A stretch of DNA of 64,000 bases from Orlajensenia sp001423545. Lineage in GTDB: Bacteria > Actinomycetota > Actinomycetes > Actinomycetales > Microbacteriaceae. The DNA lies in the NCBI GenBank assembly GCA_001423545.1, contig LMOK01000001.1, forward strand, positions 744,001 to 808,000, read 5' to 3'. The notes beneath the pieces were generated by a model, which was not told where the DNA came from, searched no databases, and saw only the letters and a program-made list of their open reading frames with translations. Positions 43,210 to 51,067 of the stretch are shown one piece after another (within the stretch, counting starts at the first letter, position 1; every line of letters begins with the position of its first letter). A program made the translations under genes and the position numbers.

Positions 43210-44376
43210 TCAGGCTCCCTTGGTGGCGAGGCCGAAGGCCGCGCCGGACTTCGGGCTGGAGGTGGTGTCGGGGGCTTCCGCGTCGCGGGCCGCGATGCGC
43301 TCAGCGTTGCGCTTGGCGACGAGGCTCGCGTGGGTCGGGCCGTCGGGCACGTGGACCGGGCGCTTGGCGTCGAGCTCCTTGCGGAGCACGGGCACCACTT
43401 CGCCGCCCAGGATGTCGAGCTGCTCGAGCACGGTCTTCAGCGGCAGGCCGGCGTGGTCCATGAGGAACAGCTGGCGCTGGTAGTCGCCGTAGTACTCGCG
43501 CATGGCCATGTAGCGGTCGATGACCTGCTGGGGGCTGCCGACCGTGAGCGGCGTCATCTCGGTGAACTCCTCGAGGCTCGGCCCGTGGCCGTAGACCGGG
43601 GCGTTGTCGAAGTACGGGCGGAACTGGTCGACCGCGTCCTGCGAGTTCTTCGCCATGAACACCTGTCCGCCGAGGCCCACGATCGCCTGGTCGGCGCTGC
43701 CGTGGCCGTAGTGCTCGAAGCGCTGACGGTACAGCGCGATGAGGCGCATGTAGTGCTCCTTCGGCCAGAAGATGTTGTTGGCGAAGAAGCCGTCACCGTA
43801 GAAGGCGGCCTGCTCTGCGATCTCGGGCGAGCGGATGCTGCCATGCCAGACGAACGGCGCGACGCCGTCGAGCGGGCGCGGAGTGGACTGGAAGCCCTGC
43901 AGCGGCGTGCGGTACTTGCCCTGCCAGTCGACGAAGTCCTCGCGCCACAGCTTCTGCAGCAGGGCGTAGTTCTCGAGGGCGAGGTCGATGCCGTCGCGGA
44001 TGTCCTTGCCGAACCAGGGGTAGACCGGGCCGGTGTTGCCACGGCCCATGGTGAGGTCGACGCGGCCGTCGGCGAGGTGCTGCAGCATCGCGTAGTCCTC
44101 GGCGATCTTCACCGGGTCGTTCGTGGTGATGAGCGTCGTGGCCGTGGAGAGCAGGAGCGTCTCGGTCTGCGCGGCGATGTAGGCGAGCGTGGTCGTGGGG
44201 GACGACGAGAAGAACGGCGGGTTGTGGTGCTCGCCGAGGGCGAAGACATCCATCCCGACCTCTTCGGTCTTCTTTGCGATCTCCACGATCGCCTTGATGC
44301 GCTCGCCCTCGCTCGGCGTGCGTCCCGTGGTGGGGTCCTGGGTGACGTCGCTCACCGTGAAGATTCCGAATTGCAT
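43210..44376 (-). CDS. LLM-class FMN-dependent monooxygenase, CE1758 type
   Basis: A 388-residue luciferase-like TIM barrel with MQFGIFTVSDVTQDPTTG start, FALGEHHNPPFFSSSPT, LTMGRGNTGPVYPWFG and MTPLTVGSPQQVIDR. It would oxidise an unknown organic substrate with reduced FMN from the downstream reductase. The start at 44376 is fixed by CAGGAGG; a reading from 44439 lacks homology. Divergent from poxB with a palindrome between. Confidence 0.9.
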   Translation of the reverse strand: MQFGIFTVSDVTQDPTTGRTPSEGERIKAIVEIAKKTEEVGMDVFALGEHHNPPFFSSSPTTTLAYIAAQTETLLLSTATTLITTNDPVKIAEDYAMLQHLADGRVDLTMGRGNTGPVYPWFGKDIRDGIDLALENYALLQKLWREDFVDWQGKYRTPLQGFQSTPRPLDGVAPFVWHGSIRSPEIAEQAAFYGDGFFANNIFWPKEHYMRLIALYRQRFEHYGHGSADQAIVGLGGQVFMAKNSQDAVDQFRPYFDNAPVYGHGPSLEEFTEMTPLTVGSPQQVIDRYMAMREYYGDYQRQLFLMDHAGLPLKTVLEQLDILGGEVVPVLRKELDAKRPVHVPDGPTHASLVAKRNAERIAARDAEAPDTTSSPKSGAAFGLATKGA

Positions 44377-44412
44377 TTCGTGGCCTCCTGGCCTTCTCCT
44401 CGACTTCTTTTC

Positions 44413-44426
44413 CATGCATTTGCATG
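44413..44426. promoter_or_regulatory. Palindromic operator candidate between the LLM gene and poxB
   Basis: CATGCA-TT-TGCATG, perfect 6-base arms, 37 bases upstream of the LLM start. No regulator gene is adjacent, so the binding protein must be encoded elsewhere. The remaining gap to 44539 holds the poxB leader. Confidence 0.55.
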
Positions 44427-44539
44427 TACATCGGATCAAACCCTACTCCTGCGGAATCTATTCCCGGCGGCGCAAGCCCTGTTGCCGCACCGATCGCACG
44501 CGTAGCGTCGAAGGCCACGTCGCCTTCGAGAGGGGTCCC

Positions 44540-46273
44540 ATGCCGACCATCGCAGACACCATGGTGAGGATCATCCAGGATGCCGGAGTCGAACGGGTCT
44601 ACGGACTGCCGGGCGACTCGCTCAACGGCTTCACCGACGCGCTCCGGCGTGCCGGCACCGTCGCGTGGCAGCACGTGCGTCATGAGGAGGCCGCTGCCTT
44701 CGCTGCGGCGGCCGAGGCCGCCATCACCGGCGAGCTCGCCGTCTGCGCCGGCAGCTGCGGTCCGGGCAACCTGCACCTCATCAACGGGCTCTTCGACGCC
44801 AATCGCTCGCGCGTTCCCGTGCTGGCGATCGCGGCGCAGATTCCGGCCTCCGAGATCGGAAGCACCTACTTCCAGGAGACGCATCCGCAGGACCTCTTCC
44901 GCGAGTGCAGCGTCTACACCGAACTCGTCAGCGTGCCCGAGCAGCTGCCCCGCGTGCTCGAGATCGCCATGCGCACGGCCCTGGAGCGCCGCGGCGTGGC
45001 CGTCGTCGTCATCCCGGGCGAGATCTTCCTGCAGCAGGATGCGGGACGCCGACCCTCGGCACCCATCCGCACCATCCCCCGACGGATGCTGCCCGCCGAC
45101 GACGCCCTCGCATCCGCTGCGGAGGTGCTCAACAACGCGAAGAAGGTGACGATCCTCGGCGGCGCCGGTGTCGACGGCGCACACCCCCAGCTGCTCGCCA
45201 TCGCTGAGAAGCTGCAGGCGCCGGTGGTGCACGCCCTCCGCGGCAAGGAGTTCATCGAGTACGACAACCCCTACGACGTCGGCATGACCGGACTGCTCGG
45301 CTTCGCCTCGGGCTACCGCGCGATGGAGAGCTGCGACGCCCTGCTCATGCTCGGCACCGACTTCCCGTATCCGCAGTTCTACCCGGGCAAGGCGAAGATC
45401 GTGCAGGTCGACATCCGAGGCGAGCAGCTCGGACGGCGCACCCCGATCGACATCGGCCTCGTCGGAACCGTCGCCGACACCGTCGATGCCCTGCTGCCGC
45501 TGCTCGAGGCGAAGACCAGCTCGAAGCACCTCGACTCGTCGACGGCGCACTACCGGAAGACGCGGAAGGGGCTCGACGAGCTGGCCGACAACGACCGCAA
45601 CCGCGAGCCGATCCATCCGCAGTACGTGGCGCGACTGGTCAGCGAGCTGGCCTCGGATGACGCCGTCTTCATCCCCGACGTCGGTTCCCCCGTCGTCTGG
45701 GCCGCCCGCTACCTGAGAATGAACGGGAGGCGGCGGCTCATCGGATCGTTCGCCCACGGCACGATGGCGAACGCCCTGCCGCACGCCATCGGCGCCCAGT
45801 CGGTCGATCGCGGCCGCCAGGTGGTCGCACTCTCGGGCGACGGCGGGCTGGCGATGCTGTTCGGCGAACTCCTCACGTTGCGGCAGAACAAGCTGCCGGT
45901 GAAGATCGTGGTCTTCAACAACTCATCGCTGAACTTCGTCGAGCTGGAGATGAAGGCGGCGGGCTTCGTGAATTTCGGCACCGAGCTCGAGAACCCGAAC
46001 TTCGCCGACGTGGCCAACGCCATCGGCATCCACGGGCAACGGGTGGAGAAGCCCGACGACCTCGAGGCTGCCCTGCGCGCTGCCTTCGCACAGGACGGGC
46101 CGGCGTTGGTCGACGTCGTGACGGCTCGGCAGGAACTGTCGATCCCCCCGGCGATCACGGCGGCCCAGGCCAAGGGCTTCACCCTCTACGCGCTGCGCAC
46201 GATCATGTCCGGGCGCGCGGACGAGCTCGTCGACCTGGCCGACACCAACGTCTTCCGGCGCCTGTTCGACTGA
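44540..46273 (+). CDS. poxB: Pyruvate dehydrogenase (quinone) / pyruvate oxidase
   Basis: A 577-residue ThDP- and FAD-dependent enzyme converting pyruvate to acetate and CO2 with electron transfer to menaquinone. GLPGDSLNGFTDALR with the ThDP-activating Glu in HVRHEEAAAFAA; FAD-domain AEKLQAPVVHALRGK; ThDP motif SGDGGLAMLFGE...FNNSSLNFVELE. The C-terminal amphipathic tail ends in NVFRRLFD, comparable with the lipid-binding end of PoxB. ATG with GAGAGGGG upstream. Confidence 0.92.
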   Translation: MPTIADTMVRIIQDAGVERVYGLPGDSLNGFTDALRRAGTVAWQHVRHEEAAAFAAAAEAAITGELAVCAGSCGPGNLHLINGLFDANRSRVPVLAIAAQIPASEIGSTYFQETHPQDLFRECSVYTELVSVPEQLPRVLEIAMRTALERRGVAVVVIPGEIFLQQDAGRRPSAPIRTIPRRMLPADDALASAAEVLNNAKKVTILGGAGVDGAHPQLLAIAEKLQAPVVHALRGKEFIEYDNPYDVGMTGLLGFASGYRAMESCDALLMLGTDFPYPQFYPGKAKIVQVDIRGEQLGRRTPIDIGLVGTVADTVDALLPLLEAKTSSKHLDSSTAHYRKTRKGLDELADNDRNREPIHPQYVARLVSELASDDAVFIPDVGSPVVWAARYLRMNGRRRLIGSFAHGTMANALPHAIGAQSVDRGRQVVALSGDGGLAMLFGELLTLRQNKLPVKIVVFNNSSLNFVELEMKAAGFVNFGTELENPNFADVANAIGIHGQRVEKPDDLEAALRAAFAQDGPALVDVVTARQELSIPPAITAAQAKGFTLYALRTIMSGRADELVDLADTNVFRRLFD

Positions 46274-46283
46274 TCGGCTGCCC

Positions 46284-46300
46284 GCTCGCTGAGGCCCGGG
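46284..46300. repeat. Single arm of palindromic repeat family B
   Basis: GCTCGCTGAGGCCCG follows the poxB stop without a complementary arm, a decayed or half copy of the element found complete at 19719, 48388 and 63018. Confidence 0.5.
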
Positions 46301-46329
46301 TCCCCAAGGAATGCCTCAGAAACTGCCCG

Positions 46330-46335
46330 TAAACT
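46330..46335 (+). promoter_or_regulatory. -10 hexamer for leaderless thioredoxin start
   Basis: TAAACT, 6 bases upstream of the ATG at 46342; no Shine-Dalgarno. Confidence 0.5.
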
Positions 46336-46341
46336 CGAGCT

Positions 46342-46851
46342 ATGGCTACCGTCAACCTGACCATGGACACCTTCGAGAAGACGATCACCGATGGCGGCAT
46401 CGTGCTGATCGATTACTGGGCCGAGTGGTGCGGCCCCTGCCGCCAGTTCGGACCGACCTTCGAGGCGGCATCCGAGAAGCACACCGACATCACCTTCGCG
46501 AAGGTCGACACCGAGGCCGAGCGCGAGATCGCCGGTGGCATGGGCATCCAGTCGATCCCCACGCTGATGGCCTTCAAGGACGGCGTCGGCGTGTTCTCGC
46601 AGGCCGGCGCATTGCCGCCCGCGACGCTCGACGACCTCATCGAGCAGGTGCGCGGCCTCGACATGACCGCCGTTCACGAGCAGATCGCTGCCGAGGAGAA
46701 GGCCCTGCAGGACGCCCAGCAGTCCGAGCAGCCCGCGCAGCCCGCGCGGTCCGCCTCGTCCGCCTCGTCCGCCTCGTCCGCCGAGTCGGAGCAGGCGGCG
46801 GATGCCGAGACCGACGACGCGCTCGACTCGGTCGCCCGCACCGAGAGCTGA
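46342..46851 (+). CDS. Thioredoxin with acidic Ser/Ala-repeat tail
   Basis: A cytoplasmic thioredoxin: WAEWCGPCRQF with C30 and C33, and the cis-Pro IQSIPTLMAFKDG. The fold ends near residue 108; a further 60 residues are low-complexity, with a 9-base tandem repeat encoding SSA/ASS units (46750-46782) followed by an acidic stretch. The tail is unusual for the family and probably disordered. Confidence 0.92.
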   Translation: MATVNLTMDTFEKTITDGGIVLIDYWAEWCGPCRQFGPTFEAASEKHTDITFAKVDTEAEREIAGGMGIQSIPTLMAFKDGVGVFSQAGALPPATLDDLIEQVRGLDMTAVHEQIAAEEKALQDAQQSEQPAQPARSASSASSASSAESEQAADAETDDALDSVARTES

Positions 46852-46876
46852 GTCGCCCCCTCTCCTTCTCACCTGG

Positions 46877-46952
46877 AAAGCGAGGAGATTCTCCGCCAGA
46901 GCCCCGGATTCGCCCGCCGAATCCTCGCTCGAACGGAGGATCTCCTCGCTTT
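46877..46952. terminator. Long composite hairpin after the thioredoxin gene
   Basis: AAAGCGAGGAGATTCTCCG (46877-46895) and its complement at 46934-46952 differ at one position; inside, GGATTCG-CCCGC-CGAATCC forms a second perfect stem. At 76 bases this is far longer than other terminators here. It ends 15 bases before the next promoter and probably insulates the two units. Confidence 0.7.
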
Positions 46953-46966
46953 GTGGTTTCCGATGG

Positions 46967-47012
46967 TTGACACGGCGGAGCTTCCGTGGATACTTAAGCC
47001 TGTGCTTAAGTA
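46967..47012 (+). promoter_or_regulatory. ArsR promoter with overlapping palindromic operator
   Basis: TTGACA (46967-46972) and GATACT (46989-46994), 16-base spacer. The perfect palindrome TACTTAAG-CCTGTG-CTTAAGTA (46991-47012) covers the -10, the expected transcription start and the GTG start codon at 47002. Confidence 0.8.
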
Positions 47013-47475
47013 TTTGGACGACCTCGACAAGGCGTTCCTCGCGCTCGCCGATCCGACGCGTCGCGCCATCGTCGATCGGCTGACGCGAGGGCCGGCCTCG
47101 GTCTCGGACCTGGCCGCGCCCTTCGCGTTCACCCTCGCCGCGATCATGCAGCACCTGCGGGTGCTCGAGCAGGCCGGCCTCGTGTCGTCGCAGAAGCAGG
47201 GGCGCGTGCGCACGTGCTCGATCGAGCCCGAGGCCCTGCGCAGCGTCGAGGACTGGATCAGCGAACGCCGCACGACCTGGGAGCGCCGCCTCGACCGCCT
47301 CGGCCTGCTGCTCGACGGGCCGGACCCGACGCCCGGCGCCGCGACCGGTGCTGCGGCGGGCTCTGCGGCATCCGACGGCACCGGATCCGACTCCCCGGCA
47401 TCACCGTCCTCACCCACCTCCCCCACCTCCCCCATCTCACCGACAGGAGAACGCCCATGCCCGAACGTACGTTGA
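47002..47475 (+). CDS. ArsR-family repressor
   Basis: A 157-residue winged-helix protein of the SdpR-like branch (YLDDLDKAFLALADPTRRAIVDRLTRGPASVSDLAAPFAFTLAAIMQHLRVLEQAGLVSSQKQGRVRTCSIEPEAL). No metal-site cysteines. This branch commonly precedes an SRPBCC gene, as here. GTG at 47002 is chosen because the promoter and operator would otherwise lie inside the coding region (alternative ATG 46963). The last 45 residues are a Gly/Ala then Ser/Pro/Thr-rich tail overlapping the next gene by 19 bases. Confidence 0.87.
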   Translation: MLKYLDDLDKAFLALADPTRRAIVDRLTRGPASVSDLAAPFAFTLAAIMQHLRVLEQAGLVSSQKQGRVRTCSIEPEALRSVEDWISERRTTWERRLDRLGLLLDGPDPTPGAATGAAAGSAASDGTGSDSPASPSSPTSPTSPISPTGERPCPNVR

Positions 47476-47921
47476 TCCGCTCGAGCTTCACCCTCGAACG
47501 CGACTACAAGGCCCCGCCGGAGCGCGCGTTCCAGGCGTTCGCCGACCCGGCCACCAAGGCGCTCTGGTTCGGCGGACCGGCCGACGAGTGGGAGGACCTC
47601 GGCACCGGTCTCGACTTCCGCGAGGGCGGCCATGAGTACAACGAGGGGCGCTTCCACAAGAACGACATCGTGTCGCGCTTCGACGCGTACTACCACGAGA
47701 TCACGCTGAACGAGCGGATCGTCTACAACTACGAGATGCGCATCAACGGCGAGAAGCTCTCGGTGTCGCTGGCGTCGATCGAGTTCGCCCCGAACGGAAC
47801 CGGCACCCACCTCACCCTCTCGGAGTACGGCGTGTTCTTCGACGAGCTCGACGACCCGCGCGGGCGCGAACTCGGCACGCTCGACCTGCTCGAGAGCCTC
47901 GGACGCCTGCTCGACGCCTGA
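47457..47921 (+). CDS. SRPBCC/AHSA1-domain protein
   Basis: A 154-residue START-like beta-barrel of the activator-of-Hsp90 homologue 1 family (ERDYKAPPERAFQAFADPATKALWFGGP, DFREGGHEYNEG, FDAYYHEITLNERIVYNYEM). Members bind hydrophobic ligands; function unknown. AGGAG lies 8 bases before the ATG. Translated with the overlapping ArsR gene and probably repressed by it. Confidence 0.88.
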   Translation: MPERTLIRSSFTLERDYKAPPERAFQAFADPATKALWFGGPADEWEDLGTGLDFREGGHEYNEGRFHKNDIVSRFDAYYHEITLNERIVYNYEMRINGEKLSVSLASIEFAPNGTGTHLTLSEYGVFFDELDDPRGRELGTLDLLESLGRLLDA

Positions 47922-47963
47922 TTCCGCATCACTCTCCTCACCCCGCACGAAAGGAAACGCACC

Positions 47964-48383
47964 ATGTCCACCTCCGTCTTCATCAACCTCCCGGTCACCG
48001 ACCTCGACGCCTCGAAGGCCTTCTTCACCGGGCTCGGCTACACGATCAACGAGAACTTCACCGACGAGACCGCAGCCTGTGTGGTGTTCGGCGAGGCCGT
48101 GTACGCGATGCTGCTGACCCACGAGAAGTTCGCCGGCTTCACCGATCGTTCCATCGGCGACGCGCAGGCGTCCACCGGCGCCATCTACGCACTGTCGACC
48201 GACAGCCGCGAGGACGTCGACCGGATCGCGGATGCTGCCATCGCCGCCGGCGGATCGCAGGCGCAGCCACCGTCGGACCTGGGCTTCATGTACTCGCGCT
48301 CGTTCCACGACCTCGACGGCCACCACTGGGAAGTGCTCTGGATGGACGAGCAGGCGCAGGTCGACGGGCCGCCGAGCGCGTAG
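47964..48383 (+). CDS. VOC-family (glyoxalase-like) protein
   Basis: A 139-residue vicinal-oxygen-chelate protein: INLPVTDLDASKAFFTGLGYTIN, DETAACVVF and FHDLDGHHWEVLWMD. Resembles the DGPF/PhnB-like members often encoded beside ArsR-SRPBCC pairs. AAAGGAAA precedes the ATG. Third gene of the operon; substrate unknown. Confidence 0.85.
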   Translation: MSTSVFINLPVTDLDASKAFFTGLGYTINENFTDETAACVVFGEAVYAMLLTHEKFAGFTDRSIGDAQASTGAIYALSTDSREDVDRIADAAIAAGGSQAQPPSDLGFMYSRSFHDLDGHHWEVLWMDEQAQVDGPPSA

Positions 48384-48387
48384 GAAA

Positions 48388-48484
48388 CGCTCGCTGAGCC
48401 CGTAGGAATCGCTCGCTGAGGCCCGCGCGCAGCGCGCCGTCGACGCGCTTCGACCGCAGACTTCATACGGGCCTCAGCGAACGG
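48388..48484. repeat. Palindromic repeat family B with duplicated left arm
   Basis: GCTCGCTGAG occurs twice (about 48389 and 48411). The right arm GGGCCTCAGCGAACGG ends at 48484, with the characteristic internal CGCGCTTCGACCGCAG. It fills the gap between convergent genes and probably substitutes for a terminator. Confidence 0.7.
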
Positions 48485-48506
48485 AGCAGGCGCGAGCGCA
48501 GGCCGC

Positions 48507-49118
48507 CTATTCGCCCAGAGCCGCCGGGAGACCGCTCACGTCGAGGTCGACGCTGAACGGCTGCTGCGATCCGATGATCACGGCCGGCACCTCGACGTAG
48601 CTGTCGTCGTCTCGCAGGGCGCCGAGCCTGTCGCGCCAGCGCTCGTCGACGGCATCCGGCAGGAATCCGGCATGACGGATCTCGCCGGCCGCCACGAGCT
48701 GCACGCCGATGCGGTAGCGACGCGAGAGCCAGCGGCTGGCCCGCGGCACCAGCACGGCCCGCACCTTCTCGCCGCCGCGCGAGCGCACGATGTCGATGGC
48801 CGACTGGTGCCTGCCCGCGTCGACCACCGTCACCGTCGGCTTGGTCTCGGCCGCGACGTGCTGAGTGGGCACGATGGTGATGTCGGAGAGGCTGCGCAGG
48901 TTGCCCGAGGGATCGGGGTTGAGTCGCGACCGACGCCCGTACGACACGAAGGCGATCAGGAAGAAGACCGTGGCCGCCGCCGCGAACACCGCCGCGATCC
49001 AGAACGCCACGGGAGCACCCTGCGGGTCGAGCGAGCCGGCGAGCACCACGAGCACGACGAGCAGGATGTAGGCGAACGGCTCCCAGTGGAGCAGCGACTT
49101 GTTGCGGGGTTCAGACAC
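48507..49118 (-). CDS. Two-helix membrane protein, hypothetical
   Basis: A 203-residue protein with transmembrane helices at about 14-30 and 38-60 and a cytoplasmic or extracytoplasmic soluble domain of 140 residues (TKPTVTVVDAGRHQSAIDIVRSRGGEKVRAVLVPRAS). No family recognised. GTG start; TACCGT lies 7 bases upstream. Confidence 0.7.
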   Translation of the reverse strand: MSEPRNKSLLHWEPFAYILLVVLVVLAGSLDPQGAPVAFWIAAVFAAAATVFFLIAFVSYGRRSRLNPDPSGNLRSLSDITIVPTQHVAAETKPTVTVVDAGRHQSAIDIVRSRGGEKVRAVLVPRASRWLSRRYRIGVQLVAAGEIRHAGFLPDAVDERWRDRLGALRDDDSYVEVPAVIIGSQQPFSVDLDVSGLPAALGE

Positions 49119-49125
49119 GCCTTCA

Positions 49126-49131
49126 ACGGTA
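49126..49131 (-). promoter_or_regulatory. -10 hexamer for leaderless membrane-protein start
   Basis: TACCGT on the minus strand, 7 bases upstream of the GTG at 49118. Confidence 0.4.
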
Positions 49132-49163
49132 GCGCGGATGACGGGACGCCCCGTGCGGTCGGC

Positions 49164-50129
49164 TCAGCGCCAGCGATCCAGCCGCGACGCCACCTCGTCG
49201 AGCACGGCCTCGGAGCCGGCGTACAGCCCGTTCTCCCGTGGCCAGTGGGTCATGAAGTCGGTGAAGCCCAGCTCGGAGGCGCGGCCGACGGCGTCCTCGA
49301 AGGCGTCGACGCTCTCGAGGGCGAACTTCGTCTGCGAGTCGAACAGCAGAGAGCGGTCGATGGATGCCGGATTGCGGCCCGTCTCCTCGCAGGCGGCGTC
49401 GAGCTTCTCCGACAGCTCCCCGAGGCGGGCCCACCAGCCCTCGACCGTGTCGGCGTCTCCCCCGGTCGTCACCCAGCCCTGACCCAGCCTGGCGGCGAGC
49501 CTGAGCGCGCGGGGACCGTCGGCTGCGACGAGGAAGGGCATCCGCGGTTGCTGTGCCGGTCCACCGACCATGCGCGCGTCGACGGCCGTGTACCAGCCGC
49601 CGCTGAAGGAGATGCCCGCCGTGCCCGGCTCGGCCACGGCCGGGTCGATGGTGTCGTCCGCGGGCATCGAGCCGTCTGCCGGTGCCTCGGCGACGGCATC
49701 CGTCAGAGGCTCGAACCGCAGGAGGGTGTCGAGCGCCTCGGTGAACTCGGCGAAACGCTCGTAGCGCTCGCGCGGCAGCAGGCCGGCCTGGCCGAGAACG
49801 AAGGCGTCGAAACCCGTTCCGCCCGAGCCGAGGCCGAGGATGACGCGCCCGCCCGAGATCTGGTCGACCGTGGCGATGTCTTTCGCGAAGGGCACCGGAT
49901 GCCGGTAGTTGGGTGAGGCGACGAAGGTTCCGAGGCGGATGCGCTCGGTGACCATGGCCGCGGCGGTGAGGGTCGGCACCGTGGCGTGCCAGCGCTCCCC
50001 CGCGAGTCCGCGCCAGGACAGGTGGTCGTACGTCCACGCGTGGTCGAAGCCGAGCTCCTCGGCACCGCGCCAGTATCGGGCCGCTTCGGGCCAGTCGTGC
50101 TGGGGCAGGATGACGATTCCGAAGCGCAT
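49164..50129 (-). CDS. LLM-class oxidoreductase (F420-type)
   Basis: A 321-residue luciferase-like barrel: MRFGIVILPQHDW, FDHAWTYDHLSWRG, IRLGTFVASPNYRHPVPFAKDIATVDQISGGR and LGLGSGGTGFDA are typical of F420-dependent actinobacterial members. An Asp/Ala/Pro insert (about 145-170) interrupts the barrel. Substrate unknown. A TAGACT hexamer 6 bases before the ATG indicates a leaderless start. Confidence 0.88.
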   Translation of the reverse strand: MRFGIVILPQHDWPEAARYWRGAEELGFDHAWTYDHLSWRGLAGERWHATVPTLTAAAMVTERIRLGTFVASPNYRHPVPFAKDIATVDQISGGRVILGLGSGGTGFDAFVLGQAGLLPRERYERFAEFTEALDTLLRFEPLTDAVAEAPADGSMPADDTIDPAVAEPGTAGISFSGGWYTAVDARMVGGPAQQPRMPFLVAADGPRALRLAARLGQGWVTTGGDADTVEGWWARLGELSEKLDAACEETGRNPASIDRSLLFDSQTKFALESVDAFEDAVGRASELGFTDFMTHWPRENGLYAGSEAVLDEVASRLDRWR

Positions 50130-50135
50130 GGATCG

Positions 50136-50141
50136 AGTCTA
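50136..50141 (-). promoter_or_regulatory. -10 hexamer for leaderless LLM start
   Basis: TAGACT on the minus strand, 6 bases upstream of the ATG at 50129. Confidence 0.5.
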
Positions 50142-50207
50142 GGGACGACAGCCGACACTCGCCGCGGGAAGGGTCGGGGTGGAGCGGCATCCGCCCCCGG
50201 ACATGAC

Positions 50208-50243
50208 GAACGGGCCGCCACCCGAAGGTGACGGCCCGTTCGC
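50208..50243 (-). terminator. Terminator of rpsO
   Basis: CGAACGGGCCG pairs with CGGCCCGTTCG; an inner CACC-CGAA-GGTG stem extends the hairpin. It lies 30 bases past the rpsO stop and shows that rpsO is transcribed alone, not into pnp. Confidence 0.82.
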
Positions 50244-50273
50244 AAGAAGTTCGCGGTATCAGCGAGAGTTGCC

Positions 50274-50543
50274 TTAGCGGCGCAGGCCGAGACGCTCGAT
50301 GAGCGTGCGGTAGCGCGTGATGTCCACGTCGGAGAGGTATCCGAGCAGACGGCGACGCTGGCCCACCAGGAGGAGCAGTCCACGACGCGAGTGGTGGTCG
50401 TGCTTGTGCTCCTTGAGGTGCTCGGTGAGATCCTTGATCCGCTTGGTCATCAGAGCGATCTGGACCTCGGGGGATCCGGTGTCACCGGGGTGGGTTGCGT
50501 ACTCTTCGATGATCGCCTTCTTGACGTCTGCATCCAGTGCCAT
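50274..50543 (-). CDS. rpsO: 30S ribosomal protein S15
   Basis: An 89-residue S15 with the 16S-binding HKHDHHSRRGLLLLVGQRRRLLGYL motif and GDTGSPEVQIALMTKRI. ATG preceded by AAGGGG. Normally pnp follows directly and the two share mRNA; here the next minus-strand gene is an LLM enzyme and pnp is 8.9 kb away. Confidence 0.97.
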   Translation of the reverse strand: MALDADVKKAIIEEYATHPGDTGSPEVQIALMTKRIKDLTEHLKEHKHDHHSRRGLLLLVGQRRRLLGYLSDVDITRYRTLIERLGLRR

Positions 50544-50684
50544 AGGTTGATCCCCTTATCTCTTCATTGCGCGGTGCCCGTGGCCGAATGCCCGAGCTCT
50601 CTTTATCCGCGGCCGTTCTGACGGCAACCTGAAGAGTCTACCAGCACTGGGGTGGGTGCGATGACCCGGATGCGGGACCCGAGG

Positions 50685-50918
50685 TCACGGCCGCTGGCCA
50701 CCGAGGGCGAGGTAATCGTCGAGACGCACGATGAACTCCTTGTCGGGCACGTAGCTCGGATCGGCCGTCGCCTTCTCGTACTCCCGTTCGCAGTCCTCGA
50801 TCGCGCTGTCGATCTGCAGCTCGACCATGGCGTTCACCTGCTGCTGATCGAGCGCCACGAGGATGCCGATCGCGCGGTTGATGGACTCGGCTCCGCCGAA
50901 CGTGTAGTCGTGCTGCAT
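50685..50918 (-). CDS. 77-residue protein of unknown function
   Basis: Small acidic protein (MQHDYTFGGAESINRAIGIL, then QVNAMVELQIDSAIEDCEREYEK) with predicted helices and no recognised family. The start at 50918 is fixed by GGGAGGA six bases upstream. Divergent from the formaldehyde dehydrogenase gene across 149 bases, so shared regulation is possible. Confidence 0.65.
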   Translation of the reverse strand: MQHDYTFGGAESINRAIGILVALDQQQVNAMVELQIDSAIEDCEREYEKATADPSYVPDKEFIVRLDDYLALGGQRP

Positions 50919-51067
50919 GGTGATCCTCCCGAGAGCGTGGGCTCCAGCGTAGCGACACCGGCCCCACAGCAGACCTGTCAATGTGTCGAGTCCTCGTTCG
51001 AGCACGTTGATCCGACATACGCTCGAAAGACCGGCCCCAACCGGGTCGGTGATCAAGGAGGATCACC

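Noticed and set aside
44376..44540. Riboswitch upstream of poxB or the flavin genes
   Set aside because: The 5' regions are short and show only a palindrome; no FMN or TPP riboswitch core sequence is visible.
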